From NCBI RefSeq assembly GCF_001729485.1, contig NZ_CP017157.1, positions 4,154,001-4,218,000 on the forward strand: 64,000 bases of DNA, written 5' to 3'. Under the pieces are notes generated by a model, which saw only the letters and a program-made list of their open reading frames with translations, ran no database searches and was not told the origin of the DNA. Within the stretch, counting starts at the first letter, position 1. The number at the start of each line of letters is the position of its first letter. Below, one piece after another: positions 18,418 to 26,898 of the stretch. Made by a program: the position numbers and the translations under genes. This stretch comes from Streptomyces lydicus (GTDB lineage Bacteria > Actinomycetota > Actinomycetes > Streptomycetales > Streptomycetaceae).

Positions 18418-18442
18418 GTACCCCGGTGACAGAGCGTCACAC
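18418..18442 (-). promoter_or_regulatory. Candidate sigma-B-like stress promoter for PRC-barrel gene
   Basis: Read on the minus strand: GTGTG, 14 bases, GGGTAC, matching the streptomycete sigma-B pattern GNNTN-N14-16-GGGTAC/T. The box overlaps the palindrome GTGAC-N5-GTCAC (18426-18440). Inferred from sequence only. Confidence 0.45.
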
Positions 18443-18593
18443 CTTTCCCGCGGCAACCCGAGCCGCGGATGTGCCCGACCTGCGCATCCGGGGGCGGGGC
18501 GCTGACCTGCAAGGCTACGACAAGAAACGGACAGTTGGGGGCAATTCCCCAACCACTCGAACGCCGGGGCCGGGTGAAGCCGATGCGGGTGAG

Positions 18594-18621
18594 GGCTTTT
18601 CGCGACGATCGCTCCGGGTAG
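18594..18621 (+). promoter_or_regulatory. Candidate sigma-B-like promoter for HATPase gene
   Basis: GGCTTT at 18594-18599, 16 bases, GGGTAG at 18616-18621. The -10 differs from GGGTAC/T at its last base. It points to the ATP-binding protein at 18764. Confidence 0.35.
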
Positions 18622-18763
18622 GCGCGTCGAAGGAAGGAACGAGTGGTAAAGGACCCGCCGACGGATCACCCACCTGCGCAACGTGGAGTGGAGTGTGCGG
18701 CCGGTTCCGGGGCACGCTTCCCGCCACGTTTTCACCATGACGATGCACGACGAGGTGAGCTTC

Positions 18764-19210
18764 ATGAGCACCACCACGGGTTCGCGGACACTCACCGCAC
18801 CGCCGACCTTGTACGTCGACCTGAGGAGCTGCCCCGAAGGTGCCGGGCGCGCACGCCATCTCGCTGCCGAGTTCCTGCGCGGACTGGACCCGGTCCTGCA
18901 CCACGAGGACATCGAGGCGGTGGTCCTGGTCGTCTCGGAACTCGTCACCAACGCGGTGCGCCACGCGGAAGGACCGTCCTGCGCCCTGCATCTTTCGGCC
19001 TGCCCGGAGGCCATTGCCGTGGCCGTCAGCGACGGCAGCCACGTCCCGCCCCAGCCGCGCACTCCGGATGTCTCCGGTGAGGGAGGCGGATTCGGCTGGT
19101 CGATGATCCATCAGATAGCGGAAGCCGTGGCCGTCACCGACGAAACCGCCGGCAAGACGGTCAGCGCCTTGATCCCCCGTCACCGGGCGGACGGCGGCGC
19201 GCACCACTGA
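18764..19210 (+). CDS. HATPase_c ATP-binding regulatory protein (RsbW/anti-sigma-like)
   Basis: 148 residues from ATG 18764 (GAGGTG upstream); ATG 18737 is an alternative. The ATP-lid fold is seen in the N-box VVSELVTNAVRHAEG (N63), VAVSDGSH and the G-box-like GEGGGFGWSMIHQIA. Such single-domain kinases in Streptomyces act as anti-sigma factors or serine kinases on anti-sigma antagonists. No antagonist or sigma gene lies beside it, so its partner must be elsewhere. It faces the PRC-barrel gene, and both have stress-type promoter candidates. Confidence 0.85.
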   Translation: MSTTTGSRTLTAPPTLYVDLRSCPEGAGRARHLAAEFLRGLDPVLHHEDIEAVVLVVSELVTNAVRHAEGPSCALHLSACPEAIAVAVSDGSHVPPQPRTPDVSGEGGGFGWSMIHQIAEAVAVTDETAGKTVSALIPRHRADGGAHH

Positions 19211-19238
19211 GGAAAGGTCTCACGTGGACGGCCGCCCC

Positions 19239-19275
19239 CTGCCGCCCGCCCCAGGAGGGGAGAGGCGGGCGGCAG
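19239..19275. terminator. Hairpin terminator between convergent genes
   Basis: Perfect 12-base stem CTGCCGCCCGCC / GGCGGGCGGCAG around a 13-base loop, placed exactly between the convergent stops at 19210 and 19295. Confidence 0.75.
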
Positions 19276-19294
19276 GAGCGGGTGACCGGCAGTG

Positions 19295-20017
19295 TCAGGA
19301 GGGGCTGACGTTGCCGCAGCGGGAGATCTTCTCCTCCTCGGTCATCGGGCGGGACTGCTTCCGGAAGGCGGTGTACGTCACGTCGGCCTCGACATCCGGG
19401 AAGTCGCGCGCCGAGAGGCCCTTGACGGAATCCCCTTCGTACGACCAATTACCACGCAGCGTCTGGGTCATCGGAACCTTGTCCAGCCAGTAGATGGTGT
19501 ACGGCTGGTCCTGATTGACCGTGTCGGTGATGCCCGTGGTCTGGGTGTGGACCTGGGTGTAGTCGATCTTCGGCAGGACTTCGACGCCCATGACGGCGGG
19601 AGCCTTCAGGCCCATGCTGACGACGAGGCCGTTGCCCGTGGTCTCCTCCTCCTTGTAGCTGAAGGAGCCGGTGGCGGCACAGGTGTCGTGGAAATCCGAG
19701 ACCCGCTCCGGCGTGCCCTCGGTCGCCTCGCTGACGAACGTGCCGTTGGTGATGGTGCACTTGTCGCCGCAGTTCGAGAGGAACTCGGCGCGCTTCTGGG
19801 GGTCGTTCATCGGGTCGGGACCGGGCGACGGGTCGTACGCGCCCTGCGCCGACCCCATCAGCCCCCCGCTGCTGCCGAAGCCGCCGCCACCGCCATCCGC
19901 CTGCGCCGGGGCGACGGTCAGACACAGCGACGCCGCGAGGGCCATGGCCCCCACCGCGACCGCCTTCGCCCGCCGGCCTCTGCCGACCGGAAGAACGTTG
20001 CGTACTCGTCCGTTCAT
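19295..20017 (-). CDS. Secreted protein of unknown function, Cys-containing
   Basis: 240 residues from ATG 20017 (GGGAAG upstream). The basic N-terminus plus VAVGAMALAASLCLTVAPAQA is a signal peptide cut before DGGGGG. The mature protein has a Gly-rich start, a CGDKC motif, one Cys in FHDTCAATG and one near the C-terminus (SRCGNVSPS), so two disulfides are possible. Charged Thr-rich stretches (YTQVHTQTTGITDTV) suggest beta strands. I cannot assign a family. Confidence 0.75.
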   Translation of the reverse strand: MNGRVRNVLPVGRGRRAKAVAVGAMALAASLCLTVAPAQADGGGGGFGSSGGLMGSAQGAYDPSPGPDPMNDPQKRAEFLSNCGDKCTITNGTFVSEATEGTPERVSDFHDTCAATGSFSYKEEETTGNGLVVSMGLKAPAVMGVEVLPKIDYTQVHTQTTGITDTVNQDQPYTIYWLDKVPMTQTLRGNWSYEGDSVKGLSARDFPDVEADVTYTAFRKQSRPMTEEEKISRCGNVSPS

Positions 20018-20448
20018 TTCTGCTTCCCTTGCCTTCCACCTGAAGTGCGCATTGCGTCCTGCGATTCCGTTCACGACTCCAGGTGCGGCCGTCCAGGGAA
20101 GGCGGCACCCGTCGGGTACGTGCATCAGCTCCGAACCCGCCGGAAAACGGAAGCGCTGCCGATTACGCAGCACACATGGATTGCCGCTGCGATCGGCACA
20201 CCACGAGAATTGGCCACAGCGCTCATGTGCGGCTCACGATGCGCTCACGGGGCGCCGTGGGCTCAGCGTTTTTCATGGTTTCCGGCGGCGCTTGGTGGTC
20301 GTCGGCCCTCTGGATGTTCACGGGAATGACTGCGGTCGTGTTCCGGTCCCGTCGGTTCCTCGTTTGTCCCGTGCCTGCGGATCGCTCATGATCAGGGACG
20401 CATGATGAGTGCTGCCACCAGCCATCGGGGATGGCAGCATGCCGTGTC
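20018..20448. other. Intergenic region without recognised gene
   Basis: 431 bases between divergent genes. Base composition is less GC-rich than in the flanks. Short reading frames here have no ribosome site or recognisable motif, and I saw no convincing promoter box. Confidence 0.55.
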
Positions 20449-20988
20449 ATGGCAGACGACAGCACCAGCAGGTTTCAGGCAGGCCAGACGGGCCTCATCG
20501 TCCGGGTCCCGGACGCGGAGCCAGTCGTCCGCGCATGGCGTGAGCGGTTCGATCCGTCAGCCCGAGCAGGAGTACCTGCCCATATCACGGTGCTTTTTCC
20601 GTTCCTCGGCGAGAGCCGAACAGATGAGCGTGTCCACTCGGCTCTCGCCGACGTGCTCGGCAGGCACCATGCCTTTGACCTGCATTTTGAGAGCTGCGGG
20701 CGATTTCCCGGGGTGCTGTATCTCGTGCCTGAGCCAGATGCAGAGTTGCGGCGGCTCACAGAGGTGATCGCGGAGCAGTGGCCTGAAGCTCCTCCCTATG
20801 GCGGCCAGTTCACCGAGATCGTGCCGCACCTGACCGTCGCTGACGGTCAGCACGAGGCAGTTCTGGACGAGATCGAGGCGGACCTGCGCAGCAAACTCCC
20901 CTTCACGTCCAGGGTCTCGTCAGTCGACCTCTTGGTGCATGACGGCGTGAAGTGGCAGGAGGGGGCGTCGTTCGCGCTCCTTGAATGA
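20449..20988 (+). CDS. 2'-5' RNA ligase family (2H phosphoesterase) protein
   Basis: 179 residues. Two H-x-T motifs, HITVLFPFL (H45, T47) and HLTVADG (H127, T129), spaced as in 2H phosphoesterases of the LigT/YjcG type, which act on 2'-5' linked or cyclic nucleotides. Start ATG 20449 is chosen because it precedes the first strand; a ribosome site is weak. Codon use is clearly less GC-biased than in neighbours (many A/T third positions), suggesting more recent acquisition. Precise substrate unknown. Confidence 0.85.
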   Translation: MADDSTSRFQAGQTGLIVRVPDAEPVVRAWRERFDPSARAGVPAHITVLFPFLGESRTDERVHSALADVLGRHHAFDLHFESCGRFPGVLYLVPEPDAELRRLTEVIAEQWPEAPPYGGQFTEIVPHLTVADGQHEAVLDEIEADLRSKLPFTSRVSSVDLLVHDGVKWQEGASFALLE

Positions 20989-21242
20989 ATGAGCCGTGAG
21001 CTTGGCTGATCCGCCGCGCGAGTCGGCGGCTGAACGAAAGAATGCGGGCCTACCCGGCTGACGGGCTGTCGGCGAGACTTCGCGGCGGGTTCAGCGGAAC
21101 CGAACCCGGACCCGGGAGTTGACCGGCTGGCGCGAGTGCACCCGCACCGGCCTTGTGAAGCTGGCCTCCTGGCTGGTCGATCAGATCCGGCACGACGAGC
21201 AGCGTGAGGAGTTGCTCCGCGCTGATCTGCTGAAGCAAAGGA
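20989..21242 (+). other. Non-coding segment with possible gene remnant
   Basis: A plus-strand frame from about 21110 reads LTGWRECTRTGL then a helical, charged run (LLRADLLKQ) into the hairpin at 21243. It has no convincing start or family match. I regard it as a possible decayed C-terminus rather than a gene. Confidence 0.25.
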
Positions 21243-21276
21243 GTGCGAGGGGAGCAGCACGCTGCTCCCCTCGCAC
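21243..21276. terminator. Strong hairpin terminator
   Basis: A 34-base perfect inverted repeat: GTGCGAGGGGAGCAGC, AC, GCTGCTCCCCTCGCAC. It lies 39 bases past the stop of the SRPBCC gene on the minus strand and is followed by TTCT on the plus strand. Confidence 0.75.
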
Positions 21277-21314
21277 TTCTCCCGACGGGCCGGGTGGTGG
21301 CCGGCCGCGCCGCC

Positions 21315-21764
21315 TCAGACGCTGCCTCGCCAGGCCCCGGTCTCGATGCCGCGATTCTCGATGAAGGTCTTGAACCGCTTGAGATCACCGTTCACCTGGT
21401 GCTTGACCACGCCCAGTTTGTCGCCCACGTTCTCGGCGAGCCCCTCCGGATCGAAGACCATCTGCAGCATGACCTTGGTCGTGGTGTCGTCGATGCGGTG
21501 AAAGGTGACGACCCCGGCCTGCTTGGCCTCTCCGTCGACGGTGGACCAGGCGACGCGCTCGTCGGGGATCTGCTCGGTGATCTTCGCGTCGAACTCCCGC
21601 TTGACCCCGCCGATGCTGGTCACCCAGTGCGTGAGGCGGTCACCTGCCTGTTCGATCCGCTCAACCCCCTCCATGAACTGCGGAAAGGACTCGAACTGCG
21701 TCCACTGGTTGTAGGCCGTCCGCACCGGAACGCTGACCTCGACCGACTCCTCTACCTGCGACAT
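21315..21764 (-). CDS. SRPBCC family protein (polyketide cyclase/dehydrase-like)
   Basis: 149 residues from ATG 21764 (AAAGGG upstream). SVPVRTAYNQWTQFESFPQFMEGVERI followed by beta strands and a C-terminal helix (LKRFKTFIENRG) is the START-like SRPBCC hydrophobic-pocket fold, more exactly the branch close to SCO-type cyclase/dehydrase proteins of about 150 residues. Ligand unknown. It stands alone with its own terminator. Confidence 0.88.
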   Translation of the reverse strand: MSQVEESVEVSVPVRTAYNQWTQFESFPQFMEGVERIEQAGDRLTHWVTSIGGVKREFDAKITEQIPDERVAWSTVDGEAKQAGVVTFHRIDDTTTKVMLQMVFDPEGLAENVGDKLGVVKHQVNGDLKRFKTFIENRGIETGAWRGSV

Positions 21765-22072
21765 GACTAACCCTTTCACTCGTCCGTGAGGCGACCCCGA
21801 TGCTTCGGCGTCGCTCCGCTTCCGGTTCCCCCCTGCCGTCCCGTGTGCCCTGTCCGGCCAGGACATCACTCCGGATCGGCGTGCCGATCCGCCCGATTTC
21901 AGCGGGCCCCTCAGGCAGGCGGCCGGTGCAGCGGTACGAGGACCGTGATCGGGTACGCGCTCCCCATGACGGATCCACCCTGCACTCGTCAAAGACGTGG
22001 GCCCGCACAGAAAGCCGCGCGGGCGAGGTCATCGCCGCACACACCACGCAGAGAAGAGAAGGGCGCACCACA

Positions 22073-22471
22073 GTGAACGACTCGGAAGCGACCGCACGGA
22101 TCGGTGACGGCGCGGACCAGGTCCAGGTGGAGATCACGGACTGCCCCGCGGAGGACGCGCACACGGTCTTCGGCGCGCTCAACGCGCTGTTCAGCTCCGA
22201 CCGGGCCACGGAGGACGTGCCGCAGAGTTCGGCGGGGCCGGGTCCGACAGTATGGACCATGACCGTTGACGTGTCGGCGGCACCGGCCGCGGCGCGGCCG
22301 GGCCGGCTGACCGAGCCGGTGACCGTCACCCTCCAGGGCGGCCCCTGGGCGGCCGACCGCCTGCACGCAGGTCTGGCCTCCGTCTTCACCGTCCAAGACG
22401 CCGGCTCGGCCTCCGGCGACCAGGAGCAGGAACGCCAACTGCGGCTCAGCACCCGCCAGATCGCCGCGTAG
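22073..22471 (+). CDS. Hypothetical protein
   Basis: 132 residues from GTG 22073, preceded by AAGGG 10 bases away. Acidic, with VQVEITDCPAEDAHTVFGAL at the start and TVTLQGGPWAADRLHAGL later. No signal peptide or membrane segment. The frame is open further upstream, but the region ahead has no good start. I do not recognise a family. Confidence 0.65.
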   Translation: MNDSEATARIGDGADQVQVEITDCPAEDAHTVFGALNALFSSDRATEDVPQSSAGPGPTVWTMTVDVSAAPAAARPGRLTEPVTVTLQGGPWAADRLHAGLASVFTVQDAGSASGDQEQERQLRLSTRQIAA

Positions 22472-22586
22472 GCCGACGCCAGGACCCATGCGGTGAGGCC
22501 GAGCACCACATACCGGAAACCGCCCCTGTTCGATCAGTATGTGATCAGCTTCGGTCAGTACTCGACCTACAGGACGGCGGTAGCCC

Positions 22587-23456
22587 GTGTCAGAACACGA
22601 CCTCACCGGTTTCGACGAGAGCACCTTCACCCACGACGGCGTCACCCGCCCGATCCTGCGGCGGGGGACGGGCCCGGCGGTGATCGTGATAGCCGAGATA
22701 CCGGGGATCACACCGAAGGTTCTGGAGTTCGCGCGGCGGGTCGCCGCCATCGGCTGCACCGCGGTCCTCCCGGTCCTCTTCGGCACGCCGGGCCGCGCCG
22801 CCGACCCCGCAACGGTGGGCTTGCTGAAGACACGCCTCTACATGGCCTCGTCGATAGCGAAGGTGTGCGTCAGCCGGGAATTCACCGTGCTGGCCACCGG
22901 GAAGACCTCCCCGGTGGTGAGCTGGCTCCGAGCCCTCGCCGCAGACGAGCACGAGCGCTGTGGCGGCCCCGGCGTCGGCGCCGTCGGCATGTGCCTGACC
23001 GGTGGTTTCGCCCTGGCGATGGCCACCGACGAGCGGCTCCTCGCCCCCGTGCTGTCCCAGCCCTCCCTGCCACTGCCCGTCACCCGGAGCCGCGCCGCGG
23101 TCATCGACATCTCTCCCCAGGACCTCGCCGCCGTACGGGCCCGCTGCGAACGCGACGGCCTTGAGGTCATGGGACTGCGCTTCTGCGGCGACCGGTTGGT
23201 ACCGAGCGACCGGTTCGCCTTCTTGCGCAAGGAACTCGGCGAGGCGTTCGTGGCCGTCGAGCTCGAGGACAGCGCCGCGAACCCGGCCTCCGCCCTGCCG
23301 CCGCACTCCGTCCTGACCGAGCACCTCCTCGACGAACCCGGCCAGCCGACCCGTGCGGCGCTCGACAAGGTACTCGACCTCTTCCGCACCCGCCTGCTCG
23401 AACAGCCCGGCGACCCGTCCGCCGCCCAAGCGCCGACCACTCCCGCCGGCCCGTGA
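22587..23456 (+). CDS. Dienelactone hydrolase family protein
   Basis: 289 residues from GTG 22587. Alpha/beta hydrolase with the Cys nucleophile characteristic of dienelactone hydrolases: GMCLTGG (C136), preceded by AEIPGITP, and followed by an Asp (CGDRLVPSDRF) and a His (PPHSVLTEH) in the expected places. Such enzymes open lactones in aromatic ring catabolism or hydrolyse small esters. The last 25 residues (Pro/Ala-rich) look disordered. No pathway neighbour is adjacent. Confidence 0.85.
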   Translation: MSEHDLTGFDESTFTHDGVTRPILRRGTGPAVIVIAEIPGITPKVLEFARRVAAIGCTAVLPVLFGTPGRAADPATVGLLKTRLYMASSIAKVCVSREFTVLATGKTSPVVSWLRALAADEHERCGGPGVGAVGMCLTGGFALAMATDERLLAPVLSQPSLPLPVTRSRAAVIDISPQDLAAVRARCERDGLEVMGLRFCGDRLVPSDRFAFLRKELGEAFVAVELEDSAANPASALPPHSVLTEHLLDEPGQPTRAALDKVLDLFRTRLLEQPGDPSAAQAPTTPAGP

Positions 23457-23493
23457 ATCCCGGCGCCCCCGGCGCCCCGCACACGCCGGCCGG

Positions 23494-23892
23494 CTAGAGG
23501 GGAACGATCCAATAGCAGACCGGTGGCAGAAACATGCAGAAAGCCACGACGGAGGCGCCGAGCCGGAAGGTCCGCAGCTTTCCGGCTACGCAATCGGCTA
23601 CTTCCGCGCGCTGCGGGCGAGTCGGATCGTAAAGAACGTCGAGGGTGTCCGCCTCGCCGTAATCGGCAGTGTGGCCGAATGCTGTCATGGCGGTACGGGT
23701 CTTGCCGTCCTGCGCCTCGAACCGGAAGACGCCCGCCGCCTCCCCGTCCTGCCAGTAGAGATACCCAAACCGCCCTGACGTGCGCACTCCTCTGCGCCGG
23801 AGGACGGAAAGGCCGTACACATTCCGCAAGCAGTAAATGAGGGGCCAGCTCATCAGGGGCCCGGTGATGAGCAGCACGATCAGACCGGCCAC
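23494..23892 (-). CDS. DUF3592-like membrane protein
   Basis: 132 residues, GTG 23892, 6 bases after the stop of the AraC gene and with AAAGG upstream, so probably co-transcribed with it. One membrane helix at the N-terminus (IVLLITGPLMSWPLIYC), a small beta domain containing VLYDPTRPQRAEV, and a C-terminal helix (VVAFCMFLPPVCYW). The YDP motif between two helices is typical of DUF3592 proteins, whose role is unknown. Confidence 0.75.
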   Translation of the reverse strand: MAGLIVLLITGPLMSWPLIYCLRNVYGLSVLRRRGVRTSGRFGYLYWQDGEAAGVFRFEAQDGKTRTAMTAFGHTADYGEADTLDVLYDPTRPQRAEVADCVAGKLRTFRLGASVVAFCMFLPPVCYWIVPL

Positions 23893-23898
23893 GTTTCG

Positions 23899-24936
23899 TC
23901 AGCCTTTCTTTTCTCGTGCCGCACAGGGGATGTCGTCCGGGCCGCGAGCGGCTTGTCGGTGCTCCGGTGCCGGTTCGAGGTGTTGGCGGCGGTATGCGCT
24001 GGGCGGCAGTCCGTAAGCGGTGCGGAAGGCGCGGGTGAAGTCGGCCGCGTGCGGAAAACCCCAGCGGGCGGCGATGGCACGGATGGGGGTGGAGCCCAGC
24101 GCCGGGTCTGCGAGGTCGCGGCATGCGGCGTTCAAGCGCCGGAGCCGGATCCAGGCGGCGACGGTGGCGTCCTCGTCCTGGAAGAGGCGGTGCAGGTAAC
24201 TGACGGAGATGTGGTGGGCGTTGGCGACGGCGGTCGGGGTGAGGCGGGGCTCGTGCAGCTGCTCGGTGATGAACTGCTTGATCCGCAGGAGGAGGGTCCG
24301 TCGATGAGTGTCGGCGGGCAGGGCGTTGCTCGCCTCGTGCGCGTGGGCGAGGAGCGCCGTCACCAGGTCGGTCAGGGTCCTGCCCAGCCGGGGCCCGTCG
24401 GACGGCTGGTAGGCGGTGGTGTCCGCGCACAGCCCGATGAGGAATTGTGCGAGCAGCGCGCCGATGCCCTTGCCGCTCGGTAGACGGCGCGGGATCTTCC
24501 GGCCGGCCAGGTCGCGCGGCAACGGCACCATGTGCTTGGGGATTTCGATCCCCAGCGTCGTGACGGGGGACTCGCCGGTACGGATCTCCCACGGCATCGA
24601 GGAGTCGTTGAGGTGCAGGTCGGACGGCCGGTACACGGCCTCGTGGTCGTCCCAGGTGACTGCCCCGGTACCGCGCACCACGAGCGACAGGTGGTAGTGC
24701 TCGGGGTCGGACCGGCGGATCAATCGCGGAGTGCGCCGGATCACCGACTGCTGAAAGGTGGCCGGCCAGAGGGAGACCGCGCCCAAGTCCAAGACGCGCT
24801 GGTACGCCCGGAAGTCATGCGCGTGGTCGCTCTCCAGGCGCACGGGAGCGTGCGTCTGCCCCAATCGCTCCGCCCAGCAGGCCAGTCGCTCCGGCTCCGA
24901 CACGTCCTCGCTCCGGAAGACCGTCTCGTTCAGCAC
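23899..24936 (-). CDS. AraC-family transcriptional regulator
   Basis: 345 residues from GTG 24936, preceded by CGAGG; the frame is open further upstream without a better site. N-terminal ligand-binding domain of the AraC-binding-like type (HYHLSLVVRGTGAVTWDDHE), then two helix-turn-helix motifs (TPTAVANAHHISVSYLHRLF and AIAARWGFPHAADFTRAFR) and the YGLPPSAYRR end. Cytoplasmic activator or repressor of unknown target; it leads a two-gene unit with a DUF3592-like membrane protein. Confidence 0.9.
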   Translation of the reverse strand: MLNETVFRSEDVSEPERLACWAERLGQTHAPVRLESDHAHDFRAYQRVLDLGAVSLWPATFQQSVIRRTPRLIRRSDPEHYHLSLVVRGTGAVTWDDHEAVYRPSDLHLNDSSMPWEIRTGESPVTTLGIEIPKHMVPLPRDLAGRKIPRRLPSGKGIGALLAQFLIGLCADTTAYQPSDGPRLGRTLTDLVTALLAHAHEASNALPADTHRRTLLLRIKQFITEQLHEPRLTPTAVANAHHISVSYLHRLFQDEDATVAAWIRLRRLNAACRDLADPALGSTPIRAIAARWGFPHAADFTRAFRTAYGLPPSAYRRQHLEPAPEHRQAARGPDDIPCAAREKKG

Positions 24937-25151
24937 GCGGAGACCTCGTTCCGCGAGGAGCGATCGGCGACGGGATCTCGTGGCTCCGCACCGGGGGCGG
25001 CAGCGCATGAGCGAGGTGTGCGACAGTTCATGCGCCCAGCGTTACCCGCGCAGATGCGGAATGGCTGGCGGAAATCGGACGGCGTGCTGCCGGTCCGCTT
25101 CATGCCGACCTGAGGCGGGGCCGCCCGTACCGGGGGGCGTACCGGGAGCCG

Positions 25152-25580
25152 TCAGACCGTGAGGACGTTGATGCCCAGTGCGAGCAGGGCGAAGACCTTG
25201 ACCAGCTCCGTTGCCACGTAGAAGTGGTGGGCGCGGGAGCGCGGGAGGGCCTCGCCGGCGAGTACGCGGTCGGAACGGCGGTTGAGACCAGGCCGGATCA
25301 CGAGGAGCTGTACGGCCAGCAGCAGCGCGGCGACGGCGGCGGGTGTGCCGACGGATGCGGGAGACCCGCCGGTGGCCACCGCTGTGATCGCGGCGATGGC
25401 CAGCACGGCCTCGACCCGGTTGAGGGCACGGAAGACGATGCGGCCGATGCCGAGCCCGATGGGCACGGTCACGCCGGGGGCCCGGAACTTCAACGGCGCC
25501 TCCAGGAAGGAGATCGCCAGGACCATCCCGAGCCAGACGAAGGTGACCGCGGTGGCTACGGCGGCCGAGGTGGCGTTCAT
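25152..25580 (-). CDS. Small membrane protein co-translated with Hmp
   Basis: 142 residues with four predicted membrane helices. Its ATG overlaps the hmp stop (ATGA), so it is translationally coupled to the nitric oxide dioxygenase gene. The C-terminal helix has HHFYVATELVKVFALLALG, and SFLEAPLKFRAPG sits in the first loop. I associate this pattern with small uncharacterised membrane proteins. Linkage suggests a role in nitric oxide or nitrosative stress, which is inference. Confidence 0.8.
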   Translation of the reverse strand: MNATSAAVATAVTFVWLGMVLAISFLEAPLKFRAPGVTVPIGLGIGRIVFRALNRVEAVLAIAAITAVATGGSPASVGTPAAVAALLLAVQLLVIRPGLNRRSDRVLAGEALPRSRAHHFYVATELVKVFALLALGINVLTV

Positions 25581-26824
25581 GAGGTGCGCTCTCCTTGCGC
25601 TCGCGACCGAACCTGCTCCTGACCGACCTGCTCCTGCCCGAGCCAGAGGTCGGGGCCGAAGACTTCGTAGTGGATGGACCGGGCGGGAACGCCGCGGCGG
25701 AGCAGGTCGCCGCGCACCGCGCGCATGAACGGCAGCGGTCCGCACAGGTACGCGGTCACCCCCTCCGGGAGTTCCAGCGCGGCCACGTCGACCTGGCCGG
25801 CCGACGCATCCGGCGCCTGGTCGCCGGGCTCCTCGTACCACAAGTGCATTGTGGCGTCCGGGAGTTCCCGGACGAGGCGGCGCAGCTCGTCCCGGTGGGC
25901 GTGGTCGGACGGGGCGCGGTCGGCGTGCACCACCGTCACCGCCCGTGCCGGGCCCTCGGCGGCCAGGTGGTCGAGCATGGCCAGCATCGGTGTGCTGCCG
26001 ATCCCGGCGGAGGCCAGCAGCAGCGGCCCGTCGCCTTCGGGGAGAACGAGGTCGCCGAACGGGGCGGAAACGGTGAGCACTTCGCCGGCCCGGGCGTGCT
26101 CGTGCAGCCAGGAGGAGACCTCTCCCTCCGGCGCCAAGCCGCCGCGGACGCGCTTGACGGTGATGCGCCACTGCGGGCTGCCGGGGGCGCAGGAAAGGCT
26201 GTACTGGCGTATCTGCCGGGCGCCGTCGGGCAATTCGACCTGGACGCTGACGTACTGGCCCGGGCGGAAGGAGCCCGCGGGGCCGCCGTCGGTGCGGCGC
26301 AGGGTGAAGGAGACCGCGTCGGGTGTCTCCTGCCGCCGCTCGACGATCTCCATCGTCCGCCATACCTCGCCCTCGGCGGCACCGGCGTCCCGGTAGAGAC
26401 CGGCCTCAAGGGCGATCAACGCATTGGCCATCAGCCAGTAGACCTCGTCCCAGGCCGCGGCCACCTCTTCGGTGACGGCATCGCCGAGTACGTCACCGAT
26501 GGCCGAGAAGAGGTGCTGGTGGACGAGCTTGTACTGGTCGGACGTGACGCCGAGAGAGGCGTGCTTGTTGGCGATCCGGGCGAGCATCGCGTCCGGCCGG
26601 GTGCCGGGGTGCTCCAGCAGCATGCCGGCGAAGGCCGCGATGGAGCCCGCCAGCGCCTTCTTCTGCTCCCCGTTGGCCTGGTTGCCGCGGTTGAACAGGT
26701 TCCGCAGCAGCTCGGAGCGGTCGTCGAAGAGCTTGGCGTAGAACAGCTCGGTGATCTCACCGATGGCGGCGCCCACGACGGGGAGGGTGGCGCGGATGAC
26801 GGGGGTGGACTGCTCGGAGAGCAC
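25577..26824 (-). CDS. hmp: Flavohemoprotein, nitric oxide dioxygenase
   Basis: 415 residues. The globin domain (1-140) has distal Y29 in ELFYAKLF, proximal H88 in NKHASLGV, and the usual Glu pair partner later. A ferredoxin-reductase module follows with the FAD-binding RQYSLS, and NADPH motifs GIGSTPMLAML and YLCGPLPFM. It converts NO and O2 to nitrate using NAD(P)H and FAD in the cytoplasm. It lies 74 bases downstream of nsrR with a palindromic box in between, and is the expected NsrR target. The C-terminus has an extra charged repeat (GQEQVGQEQV) not usual for Hmp. Confidence 0.96.
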   Translation of the reverse strand: MLSEQSTPVIRATLPVVGAAIGEITELFYAKLFDDRSELLRNLFNRGNQANGEQKKALAGSIAAFAGMLLEHPGTRPDAMLARIANKHASLGVTSDQYKLVHQHLFSAIGDVLGDAVTEEVAAAWDEVYWLMANALIALEAGLYRDAGAAEGEVWRTMEIVERRQETPDAVSFTLRRTDGGPAGSFRPGQYVSVQVELPDGARQIRQYSLSCAPGSPQWRITVKRVRGGLAPEGEVSSWLHEHARAGEVLTVSAPFGDLVLPEGDGPLLLASAGIGSTPMLAMLDHLAAEGPARAVTVVHADRAPSDHAHRDELRRLVRELPDATMHLWYEEPGDQAPDASAGQVDVAALELPEGVTAYLCGPLPFMRAVRGDLLRRGVPARSIHYEVFGPDLWLGQEQVGQEQVRSRAQGERTS

Positions 26825-26842
26825 AGCGACTCCTGAGACTGG

Positions 26843-26861
26843 TTAATGATCTGCGTATTAA
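26843..26861 (-). promoter_or_regulatory. Candidate NsrR operator upstream of hmp
   Basis: TTAAT-N9-ATTAA, perfect 5-base arms, 19-37 bases ahead of the hmp start. Read on the minus strand it contains AATACGCA, which is also present in the box upstream of nsrR, supporting a shared regulator. Confidence 0.5.
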
Positions 26862-26898
26862 AACGAAGGGGTGTCCGCCTGTGGCGGCAGGGTGTGGG

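Larger units (their letters stand above)
18316..18763. other. Divergent intergenic region with stress-type promoters
   Basis: 448 bases without a supported gene between two divergent genes of general-stress type. It carries the two candidate sigma-B-like boxes listed separately. An in-frame ATG at 18737 could extend the gene on the right by nine residues. Confidence 0.65.

Noticed and set aside
22530..22560. TGATCAG-type repeats before the dienelactone hydrolase gene
   Set aside because: Only short direct repeats with irregular spacing; not strong enough to call an operator.
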